From Myoxocephalus aenaeus (taxonomy: Eukaryota > Chordata > Actinopteri > Perciformes > Cottidae): a DNA stretch of 64,000 nucleotides. The notes beneath the pieces were generated by a model, which ran no database searches, was not told the DNA's origin, and saw only the letters and a list, made by a program, of their open reading frames with translations. Positions 1 to 11,900 of the stretch are shown one piece after another. The stretch lies in contig JBAMJR010000053.1 in NCBI GenBank assembly GCA_038501785.1, positions 5,915,001 to 5,979,000 of the forward strand, written 5' to 3'. The translations under genes and the position numbers were made by a program. Within the stretch, counting starts at the first letter, position 1, and every line of letters starts with the position of its first letter.

Positions 1-2635
1 GACTGATTAAGAAACAAATGGTGACCTGAAGCAAAAACACTTTCATGGTCCTTTTATTATTCCCACATACATTTGCATAGTTTTTTCACCCAAAATAGCT
101 ATACAACTGGGCCTTACTCTTTATTTAGCCCAAAGTGGTAATGCTAGTGGGACATGAAGGGCATATTTTCAAAACAAGGTAAGCAGGAGTCTGCCAGGAT
201 TCAGAAGTTAGCATATTGAATTTTGGAACGGATTAAATGTTAATTTTGGAAACCTCCCCTAAAGAATATTCAACCCAAAGGCCTGGGCGATTTGTTCGGC
301 TTTAACAATGGGTGGTAATATTAGGTCTACATAATTAATAGGTTTAATAAGAGGCTTTCAGTTTTTCAAAAGTCTTTTCAAAGTCATTCTTACATGTACA
401 AGGAGGATGGCACTCTCCTGCATTTCCTGCCTTCATTCATATTTGCTTAACATGGAAAAACAGCAGATGGAGTTTTTGCCCAACGTTAAAAAACAAAATG
501 AGCCATTATAACAGACGCCGAATCTATGAATAGCGTGTCAAACTAAATTGCAATCACTGGAAAATCAGTTTTTGGTGTGTTAGTCAGTTGTTGACTTTGC
601 GCACAAATACATTGCATAATCTTGTCTGCCAAAACAACCAAATTGCATGGGAGTGTATCCTCAGTTGGTCCAGGTTAAGGGGAATTGAAGTTGCATAATA
701 GCAAAAGGCATTACTGCAATGATGCCAGTTGAACTCAGCAAGATCATGTGTGTGCCCATGCAAACATTAATACTCAATCGATGCATGTGTTGTAAGAGTT
801 TATGCATATTCATTTACATGCCTTTCTTCCTGCACACAATTATCCACTCATCCTCAAAGCATTGTAAATGCACTCTGGACCAAATGTTAAGCCCTATGGT
901 TTTGTGAACTTTTGTAGACAAAAAAAATAAGTAACTCTGAAAACAACCTTTGAAGAGAAGGGTAATTTGTGCACCAGACAGTAAACCCAAGGTAAATCAG
1001 GGTAAAATACAGTTTAGCCTCCCATAATTCATCACCAACAGAGATTCAAGGCTGACCATACTATTAAGGAGAAGGTGCTTCTTGCTTTTCAGCACCAAGC
1101 CTTCAAAAAAAAATATATATATATATTTCCATGTCTGCTTTTACTTATTATAATGTTGACTGAAAAAACGTAAAGGGATTTCTATCTTGTTCCTACACAT
1201 TGTATGCGCAGTACACACATATTGGGTTGCACACACATACATTGCTGCGATAACACATCCCTGCAGCTGTTGCTGTTGCAGAGAGTGAGTAATGGGTCGT
1301 GCCAGCTCCCAGAGTGCACTGTGGGAAGGAAGTTAACAGGAGAACAGCAGTGTTGCATCATCACCACCCCATTCACCTTGGATTCAGGTCAGATGAATCC
1401 AATTAAATTTGAGTACTTCCATTCAGCGTGTTCAGGGTCAGCTGACCTTTGATGCTTGTCTCTGTTGGCAGTGCAGGACACATGTTGAGCAGTAACGTGT
1501 GCAGTAAGACCACTGTTAATTACTATGTCACGCCACCTGCTGGACAGTCACTGCAAGTGTAGGTTTGGGATATTTGTTTGGGTTGTTTTAAACTCTTACA
1601 TATGTTGTATATTATCAACTCGTAACTTTAGGGAACAAAAGCTAAATGTTGATTTATTTATTTATAGATAAGTCATGTGAAAAATAAGGGACTTCACCTG
1701 ACGTTATTAGGGACGTAAAGCTATGACTGTGTTGCTAAGGAAAACACAACAAGCCGTCCAGCCAAAGAGTCTGTGATTGAGTTTCTGCAAACACCAACTA
1801 CTCAATGCGAGTGTAGGTCTTGAAGTTAATGGGACTGAGTGACGGAGTCGTGAAGACGCGGGCGAGGAGTCAAGACATTCAAAAGTAAGACTTTTGCACA
1901 ACTCTTTATTTCTTTTGTCCAAGCAGATACGAACACCGACACAAACTCAGTGACGTTACTTGCAAATAAAAGTCGTAAAAGCTCGCGCGTAACGGTTTCA
2001 GCTCACGGCTTGTGCACACGTCCCAACCGTAGGCCACACACCCGCCAAGAGAAATGTCACAGAACATTTTAAAGGTGACTGTTTAGGGGTTTTAAATGTG
2101 TGAAAGTGCTCGCCAGTATCGCTGTCTCTGCTTCAAAGACACTCCAAACATCGAAAAGGAAAGCTATGTGTGTTAGGCCCGCGATAAAGGCCGCAATATA
2201 ACAAACGTTTGTTTTTCTTCCCCAACTCGAATCCTTCTCAATAAAAGCCCAAAAAGACAACGCTATGTATTTAGTGATACTCTTTTTTACTCTACCTGTA
2301 GTTCATCGTCATATCATTATTATTATTATTTATTATGTGTTTCTGTTTCATGCAAAGAAGACTTCAATCCCTAAAAGTCCACTTTAAATGTACTTATACT
2401 CTCATGTACCAGTGTGCCCTTGCTAGTATTTTCGGTTTGCTAATATTTCCAGGCAGTTGAGTGGCAGCACCTTTTGCATCAAATGACCTCTCCTGATTTT
2501 TTGGAGTAGCCTTACCTCTGAGGAAATTACAGAGAGAGTACAATGTTGCAAGATACCCATAATGCATTGCCTATTGCTGATATTTGTTTAGTATCCTTGC
2601 ATCGCTCTTTCTCTCCCCTTGCTGTTCATCTTCCT
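1..2635. other. Upstream region of ccdc146, no gene seen
   Basis: No coding exon is supported here. The tract is AT-rich with short ATG frames that have no recognisable content. A more CpG-rich patch at about 1840-2000 could be a promoter or non-coding first exon. A partly matching RFX X-box-like sequence (GTTGCTAAGGAAAAC) lies at 1731-1745. A short (AT)n run occurs near 1114. Confidence 0.4.
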
Positions 2636-2668
2636 CCAATCATCGACCCCTCTATGTGGTTATATAAG
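2636..2668 (+). promoter_or_regulatory. Possible CCAAT and TATA elements upstream of ccdc146
   Basis: CCAAT at 2636-2640 and TATATAAG at 2661-2668 lie about 95-125 nt before the chosen ATG. If used, transcription would start near 2690. The CCAAT-to-TATA spacing is shorter than usual, and an alternative spliced 5' exon is not excluded. Confidence 0.3.
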
Positions 2669-2763
2669 ATTGGTTGATCGACTATCTTTCTCTATGTGTT
2701 GCATTAGTGAGTCTATTTGAGGAGCAGCAGGATAGTAGGAATCCCAATGGAGGAGGAGTGGAG

Positions 2764-2907
2764 ATGGAAGAACAAGAGGAGGAGGAGGAAAGGGGGATGG
2801 AGGAAAACCCTCTCGTGGCTCTTGCACCTGATGCTGCACTCCCAGAGGAGCAACCCTCTGCTGGTACTGATGTCACTGCTAGCCCTGCTTTCCAGTGCCT
2901 AGATGAG
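2764..2907 (+). CDS. ccdc146: ccdc146 coding exon 1
   Basis: Residues 1-48: an acidic run (MEEQEEEEERGMEE) and then SPAFQCLDE, which continues into exon 2. Donor GAG|GTAAGA, phase 0. The open frame extends upstream to a TTG at 2674 without an ATG. Out-of-frame ATGs lie at 2694 and 2747, so either the leader contains upstream ORFs or an unseen 5' exon supplies the start. Confidence 0.8.
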
Positions 2908-5900
2908 GTAAGACTCATGCATGTTGATAAATGATCACATTTCTTGTGAGTGGCATTTCGGAGGTTTAATAGACGTTTGACAGTTGCAGTGACAGTATTT
3001 ACTCAAAAAAACAACTCAATATTTGTATTTCCCCAGCTGGTACTGGACATGGATTTGTGTGCCTCACAACGTTTCCCTTAAAGCTTAATGTTGCAATAAA
3101 AGTGAAGACTTGGAAATTGAAATTATCATGTGGATGAGCACAATACGGTTTTATTAACTTGATTGTCACATACAGTAAACAGACATTAAAGTCACAGGCC
3201 CACAGTTTGGTCATTCATCTTCTCTGAAGTCGATATGAACTCATTCTTTGAGTCATTTATTGAGCCAGCACCTCATTAACCCATTTATTATGGGCCTCAT
3301 CCTTCAATTTTTACAGGCGTCCAATAGCCCACACCTCTGGGATTTGTCCTCATGGATACTCATTCTAAACATGTATACATCTTTGTATACATTCATTAAG
3401 ACGCTTGCATAAAGATGAACGGGCATCGATTTGGTTTCAACCTACCAAACACTGCAATGTACACAGCCGTGTAGTTAGAACTTTATTATTTTTTTTATAT
3501 AAAAAGTGCATATCTTTTGGCATGACAGTGGAATATGAATGATATAAAAGATCAATATTGTACACACAAAGCTCCAAATACACACATAATTACTATAAAT
3601 GGTCACAATAATGCACACTTTATCATTGCTCAAATGTCAACATATTAGACCTTGTACTTTATGACCTATGTATTATATAAAAGCTATCACACCTCACAAA
3701 ATAAAATAAATACTGTACACGTCCTTAAAGTGAAACATTTCTTTCCCCATCCTTCTCCTTCACAGTGTGTATAGAATGGATTAAATGATGCTATACAGTT
3801 TTCTAACATTAGGCGGCAGTATTGTACAAGTTGTGATTCAGGGATGTTTTTTTTTTTTCAACATGTGAAAACTGGTGTATGACGTCCAGAGATGAGCAGT
3901 AGTTCAGTGCCGCTAGAGATAATGGTGGAAATACAATTGGAACAGTTTTTCTTGCAGCAGTGTCCGGCTGCTGTCAAGAAGAATTTACTCGGGCATCAAT
4001 AATGCAGAATGTACTTGGAAATGATCCAATAGAAATGTATCTCAATCTGGATATTCATACTGGGATGTTTTATATTGTATAGGATGACAGTATTTTAGCA
4101 AAGTGCCCCAGTGTAATTAAACAAATGACTCAGAAGCTGTTACTAGTGAACTGCTGCCCAAAGTGTGTAGTATATCACTTCCGGTAGTTATTATTTTTGA
4201 ACGGTTTGACTCTGACCCCAGCATGAAGTCATTTACAATGAATTTCAGAGCCACTCAAAACTGTATCATCAGCTCTCATATCCCTCACTTGAGTGGCTGC
4301 TGTTAATTATGAAACCATTTAGAGCGGAGAAAATGACAGCTCATTAGTTTTTACTACTACTGTGTGCTGTGCTGTGTCTCAGCAGGGTTTATAGGAGGAG
4401 GCAGCAGGACACCAAGTGGAGAAATGCCAGAGAAACAGTGAAAAATCTTTCACGGTAACCCTCCGTATAATATTATAGCCCCTGCAGGAGCTGGCTTTTA
4501 CACTGCATGTGTTTCTTTTTTTATTATTAGTCCATCATCATTCATAGTCCATTGTCCTTTAGTATCATCATTTTAATCCAACATTTTGAAGGCCACACTC
4601 ACTGCAGTGGGAAAAAGTAATAGCACAGTGACATTTTTGTTCTCAATTATTTTGGTGGCGACTGCATTCAAACGATCTAAAGGGCTTAAAGTCGTTTTCG
4701 GTGTACACGTATGCATGTATAAATGTGTGCAAATGCTCGACTATTCTCATGTGTGTGAGTTTCTGAGTCTACTTGTTCATCCATTTTCTGACCGCCTTTG
4801 TTTGTGTTCATCCATCTATCTGTTTGTCTGACTATATTAATATTCACCTGTCCTCTTAAGGAGCATAGTTCTTGGGCCGCATCATCATCTTGACCGTTTT
4901 GAAGGCCTGCCTGTAGTTAGTCGGGTAGTACTCTGTCGACATGTTGTGCCACGTTCCCCAGAAGATCCCGTTCCTCACTCCCTTGTACCTCTTGTGATAG
5001 TACTTCCCGTTGAGGTTGGCGGACATGCAGGCATCGAACCACCAGCCGGAGCTGTAGTAGGCGCCGCAGTTTCCGGAGGGGTACATGTCGTTGTCTCGGT
5101 CGGGCGTGGAGAAAAACTTCTGGTCATGATTGAAGTGCTTGTTGAAACTTATGGCGTTCCCAGCTGTCCCGCTACAATGACACATGGATATATAGATTTA
5201 AAAAAATTATTCCTAATTCTGAATATTTGATCCCTCATGCATCCACACACAGAATCTCATATTTTACCTGTATCCACTGACAGACAGCCGGTAGCGAAGG
5301 AATTCATTGGCCACATAGAACTGGTCAAACTTTGCATACTCCCGAACACCCTCGAAGTCCTCCAGCTCGATGCGCAGGACCATGTCTTTGGCTTTGGTCA
5401 TCAAGTGGATGTGGTCATTGCCCAGCCAGAACTCACTTCTACAGCAGAAGAAGGAGGGGACAGGACAAAGTCAAACGAGAGATTAATAACAAGCTCATAT
5501 GCTTGTATACTTGATGAGAAAGTGGTTACAGTTACTCCATCTAAATTAATTTATCACCAGAGGGGAGGAGAGGACAGGAGGAGATGCAAGGGGAGAGTGG
5601 TGTGTCAGTAAAAGAAGGATGAGAGGAGACATTATTCTTTCAGTGGGAGGTTTCACAAGATCTGTAGGCGGGCTTATCATGAGGTAATTATTGGGTAATT
5701 CCTACTGAAGTAGAGAAGAGAATAGAGAACAATTTCCTTAAATTTGAATCCAGTTACAGTCGAGGCACTGCATTAAAACAACAATATAGTCAGTGTGGAA
5801 AAGCTGCTAACCCATTTTCTCTTAATTTTTAACTTAAATCATTAATTGTATTCAACAAGTTTATTATCTGTAAAAAAATTAAATAAGGGGGCGGGGGGCA

Positions 5901-8900
5901 GCTTGGGTTTATTTATTTTTCTTAAAGGTGTACTCTGGTGATTTTGTATTTCCCTTCCATACATGTGGGAGACTTACAAGAAACAAATAAAAACATGACC
6001 ATCACATTTTCTCAGACTTTAAGTTTTCCAGTTCCTCACATTAACTACCCTGCAATATAACCGTTTTGTGGTCATATTTCAACTCCACCACCTTCTACCT
6101 ACTGTATGTGGTATTTGAGCCTCCTATTGTAAAAATATAATAAAATTCAGCTTTAGCTTTTTCCATTAAAGTTAGTAAAATACCTACAACCACCTTCACA
6201 TTCTTTTCATAAAGAATAAGACCGAAAAAATACCAGTGGAGATTGTACAGACTCAAGCCCATTACCTTAGGTTCCCGAAGCCTTTCTTATACTCGGCCCA
6301 GGTGCGGTTGAAGCTGACAGACCCATCGAGCCGTTGCTGTATCAAGGTCCATCCACCTCCAAAAGACTCCATGTCACAGAAGACCTCAAATGTGCCGTTG
6401 CGGGGATCAGGGGTCACCCGATACACACCGTTCTTCTTCGCCTCCAGCACATTGTAGTCTGAACAATCCCGAGGAGCTAAAATGACTGCTGGGAGAAACA
6501 GGCAAAGTGAGGGGGTAGAGAAAAAGAGAGCTGTTTTAATGGGATGTTACAGGATGATATTAAATAGTCTTTTCACTTTTCTCTGGCACTTTTCTCTGCC
6601 CAACCAAGAGACAGTACTAGAAACAGCCCCTGAGGCTGACAAAGACTGAAGAAAGGAAAAGAAAATGTGTTAAATTAGCAGGAAATCCAGCTTTAACCAA
6701 GTTCCCATTCCTGCATAAATTTACGGGGCAGTGTATTCAAGCACGAAACAGTTCAGCATGTTCTATAACCAACGTGTCACCAGGTTATTCCCCAGCTCCA
6801 CGTGTGGCTCAAACTGAAGTTCAACACGTCATCAAGCATAAAACCCAGTTTAGTCTACTATCTTTCAGTCAGCAGACTGCTCTAACCCATGCTCTGATTC
6901 TCAACATGATGTTCCCCTTTCTGGAAACCACAAGCAGGACTCCAACATCAAAGAAAGTAAATGAAAGACTAAGGGCCACTGTTGAGAGATAAAAGTCAGT
7001 GACCTTCCCCTGTGCTGCACCACAGGCCCATTCCATACAGCTCCACCACTTTATAAGATTTCTTCCCCCATATTTTTATACCTGCCCACTTATTTTTCAA
7101 ACTCTTGCTCCTGTCCCCTGTGTCGCGCTGCAGGCTGCTGACCCCATCCGAAAACCAAGGTCCAAAGGCTGCTGTCAGTTAGCATTTGGGATTTGAAAGG
7201 AACAGATTTGTCAAAAACGTGGGAAAGTGTAAAACTGGATTAGAGAGGCGTACCCCCTCCCCACACGTTCGGCACCTGGGGTCTAAATCATCTTGACATT
7301 GGGCAGGCAGCATGTGGACTCCTGCTGAGCCTGTTTGACGCAGTCTTTTGCTGATACAGTTTTGTCATACTGTTAAATCAGTGGAGTGGCTTGGTAGATT
7401 ATTAGAGAGCAAAGGCAGTGGGGAACCATCATTACAGAGGGCCAGACGTCAGGTGTCAGGGAGGGGTGAGCATTAATGCTACTTACTGTCACTGTTAGTA
7501 CAAAGTCAGTTTGGGGTTTTCTTCTCTCGTGATTCTCTGATGATTTCGTTGGGATTTTTGGTTGCTTTGACTTTGCAGCCATCTTCTAAATGTCCCTGTC
7601 AAAATACGCAGAACGGTGTGTGTGCAAAATGGCTGCAGACGGGAGATCAGTCCATGTGGAGAGCAGTGTGGGAGACAAGCGTGAAGTTAAAAAGTTTATC
7701 CCTGTCACGTCAACGGCTCTGTCTGCACTTCAACGGTGTTGTCTTGTAAATTCTTCCACCGTCTCCTTCACTTGAAGTGACTGTAGTTCCTTCACTTCAC
7801 ATCTCGCTCTCCTTATTTGTCGTCATCTGTTTGGGCAGCTGGTATTCTCAGGCAGACAAGAGCCATCTCATTTTACTTCCTCTGGCACCGTGCCTGCCCT
7901 AAATAACTCTAATATCAACCACTTACTGACGCTTTGACTGCTCTCGTTCTTGCTTACCAACGTCCATAAACAGCGGTAGCCTGCTCTCTTAAAGGCTGAC
8001 AGTGACATGCTTTCATAGTCGACTTCCTGACCGACCCTACCGCATTGTCTGTTTGGCTGACTGCACACAGATACATGATTGGCGTGAGAGGAAGACAAGG
8101 AACCATACTCTGTGACAACCAGTCAGCTAAGATTAGCACCTGTAATGGAAGGAAATGTGTATCCAAAGTGATAGTATAATCTTTCCCTACGATAGCAGCT
8201 TAAATAGACGACTGTCTGTTTTGACAGAAAGAAATTCTCATCAAAAAGCAACACCCTTCCTTTGAGGAAGTTGTGTGTCATCACATTGCAGACAAGCAGT
8301 TCCTGACAGCGTAGCGGACCGGGCATCCAATTCTTTGTTTATAATTGAGTTAATGTAGCTGAACAGAAACATGAATTGCTCTCCAGTCACCTCAAGGCCC
8401 GTATACGTCTTACAGGAGGAGTGAGAGTGAAGATTAGTGCTTGCAGCAGGGCAAAGTGGGTGAAATTAATGCTCACAGCAGTGAGCTGTGAGTGATAACA
8501 GCATCTTAACAAACGAACCGTAAGTCTCGCTTGACGGTGAAATTGCAATTATACATTGGCCTAAAATGTCTGGGTAATGTGTGTTTTATTAGCTCTTTCC
8601 TCATCAGCTGGAGCTTGGAACAAATACGTTTTGGGATGAAATATATGCCTTTTTTAAAACCCTCTTTAGGTGAAAATGTTGTTTGAACCGGGTAGTGTCG
8701 CCTAATGAGCCGTATACCAGTGTGGCTGGATTATAAATCCCTGTGCCTGTGTGAGTGGTTATTAACATTTGCTTGCCAAGGCGCCATCACTACAACTCCT
8801 ATCTGGATGAAAATACACATCTGTCTCATATAATATCTCCTGGAAATATTATCTTGATATGATCTTCAGACGACGTTGTCACCTTAGGTCTGCTTGCTTT

Positions 8901-11900
8901 GGATGAAAACTGACTTTGGTTTGTGCAATGCTACGCTGATTTACCTCCAACTTGGCAGGGAAACCATTTAATCATGCTTTGCTTCACTAAGCACTTCTGA
9001 CATTCAGTGTCCATCGCATGAACTGTGGAGGGACACATCCATTAAGCATCTGCTGTGGCAATTTTAGGACTAAGAGACTTCACATTGTAAATAAAATAGG
9101 ATTGGTGTGACGTGAGTGGCATGAGGAAAACCTCTCAAAAAATCTGAAGTGCTAATTTCATATCAATTGTTAATCAAAACAGCCATTACTGCAACTGTTT
9201 ACTCATGTTGCGAAACTGCAAAGGTCTTATCATTACAGACCGTTTATTTCCATGGTAACAACAGCTGTCTCTTGTCTTGCTTCTTTTTTTTTGGATGAAT
9301 GTCAGACACCATCCGGCATGATTTCCTAACTTGCGGCGGAATAATTTGCCGGCGCTTAAGTGTAACATGACAGATTGATGTACAAAGACAAGTTTTACTG
9401 ACCCTGCGTGCCATCCGTGACGAATGTTGGGAAAGCCGCCCACATTACTTATTGTGTTGTTGTCAAGAGATAATGAGAGCTCGTTGTTTAATGCCAGAAT
9501 GAGCACTCAAGAGCATGACCTCCAGAGGAAGCGAGAGGTAAGGGGAGAGGCAAGCTCTTTTAAAGGGGATTAAAAGAGAGCGGGAGGCAGGAAAAGCCAA
9601 GAGAAGAAGTGAAAACGAGTGGAGATGAAGGAGAGATGCCGAGCAGGTAAACTGAGGGTAGACGTATGAGGGAGAGAGGACAGCCTTGAAGGAGAGCTTG
9701 AAGGAGAAAGTGGCAAGTTTTGGGGAAGAGAAAGCTGGGATTCCCTTCACACCACTGTCCCAGCTAATCTACTTAGAAATAAGCTCACATCGGTTTTCGA
9801 CATAAAAGCCCCAATATGGTGTCACATTCACATTCACTCATGCAATACTGGGATATTATTCAGTTTCAGTCTGAAAAGAGGCCTGCATTTCAACTGTGCC
9901 CTCATCCAAATAAGCTTTTCCATCAATGCAAAGGGGAATGTTTGGTATGCTCGGCTAGTTTGCGATCCCTCCTGATACCATTTTATACATTCTCCATCAT
10001 CACGTTCCACTCCCATTAATCGCTGGGCTTCCTCTTCACAGAACTGAACCTGAATCTTGAAACTGTTGCCCTTTTTCAAAGTTCACACGATGTAGTAGCG
10101 TAGGCGCCAAGTATCTGTCTCTCTTTCTCCCTCCCCCCCACCCCTCCCCTCTCTGAGTTTCTGCGTATGGATAGTAGTGGAATGTCATGGCACTTGAATT
10201 TGTTATATAAGAGGTAATTCGAATTATCACTTGTCATATTGCTTCACTCATGTACAGTATGACCTCAGCCTCAAGCTATTTTGGTGTGGTCATTTTTGTT
10301 ATGGCTGCACTTAGCCGAATGAGGCTTTGTAACTGTAATGTAGTGGACATGGGAAGCTTTTGCAGACCATTCTTTAGCAAAGTGTGACGTTGATGGAAAA
10401 ATTCCTCTTCTCATGATTTTTACGTAATCTTGTTCATATCGGTAACAGAGAGGGCATTTTGCGACCAGTTGGCAATGTCCTTGTCAGGCTGGAAGATTTC
10501 ATTCCTCATTTCCCAGAAAGCAAGGTCTCAATGGGTGAAGGTGACCACCCAGAGTCGGGTTGCTTATAGTGATTACAAGTCGCCATGGCCACTTGGGCAT
10601 GATTGGATAGATCCCATGCCAGGAAATCTACCTCACTTTAACCTCAAACTGCTGGACGTGTATGGTGCGCCAACATTACCATATCAACATCTGTGGTGAT
10701 TTTGAGATAGTAGAAAAGAATAGAAGAGAAGAGAGAGAGGGAGAGAGAGGTCTTCTTGATCATGCTCGGAAAGATTGCAAAAGTAGCAAAGATGGAACGG
10801 AATGGAATATAACACAATAGAATATTGTATTATAAAACATAGAGAGGGGGTTTCAGTCAAAAGAGAATACATGTATAGTAAATAGCTGAGGAGATGGAGA
10901 GGCTTTCCAGAGGCAGAACGGCAAAAGAAGGTTTGCAGCATTCCATAAAGCAAAAGAATGCTATATGGAGAGAGAGAATGCTTCCGAAGTACTCTTAGTG
11001 AGAGCAGGCTTACACTGGGGGGTGTTCTGCACTGCACACTGGTTCGTGCACGTGGAGCTGAGTTTGTTGACCACTCCTGTGATGTTCTCCACCCGCCTAT
11101 CCACCATAGCCTGCACATTGTCCATGTTGAGCAGATTGAGCCCCTCGAGACGCCCCTGCACGACCGAGATCTGGTTCCTCGCGTTGCGCAAGCTGGCTGA
11201 CATCCTATTCAGCTTCACCTGGGAAGGGCCAGAGGAAGGAAATTATTCCCCTGCACAGAATACAAAGCAGGTGGATTACTGAAGTCACCAGCCCCCTTCA
11301 TTGTTTCACCAGCCAATTTGAATTTTAGAATAGAAGTGCGTCTGCGTGCTGGTTGGACGTCTGCCAAAGTGTCTGTGAGAGTCAACAAACTTTGCGGCCG
11401 TTTGGCTGGTGTCTCACGCTGACACCGCGTTTACAGTACCAGGAATTTTCCCTGGTGGATTGGTGCCATGCAGGACTTTACATGTCTTTTAACATCTTGC
11501 CAGTTTACATTCCAGCTGGGTACATTTGACTGGGTTTGACCAGTTCAAAATGTATGTTGATAAAGCACACTCAAATTCAGTTTGTTCAGGTCAGTGTCAC
11601 TAAAACCTTCACAACCCTGATAGTGACACTGGCTTATAGGAAATGACACGGCTTTGATGGAAATACAGAATTGGTGCAGTGCCCCTATTGCACTGTTTAG
11701 TACAGACCTCTAAATAATGTGCTTCTGCCACAGATTTTGTACTGATTTTAAACAGTTTGAACAATGATTAAACTATTGATTATGTGAATTTAGATTAGGC
11801 CGACAAAACATACACTCAAATTGGATTGAAATCATTCATGAGAAATTCATAGAAAGATTTTCTGAATATACATACTGTCGCTATATACCCAGAGGTTTTA

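Noticed and set aside
4946..5611. Plus-strand open frames opposite fgl2 exons 4 and 5
   Set aside because: Shadows of the fibrinogen-related domain exons on the minus strand.
10684..11118. 144-residue minus-strand frame overlapping fgl2 exon 2
   Set aside because: Wrong frame relative to the exon 2 coding sequence and rich in intron-derived Leu/Ser; no family resemblance.
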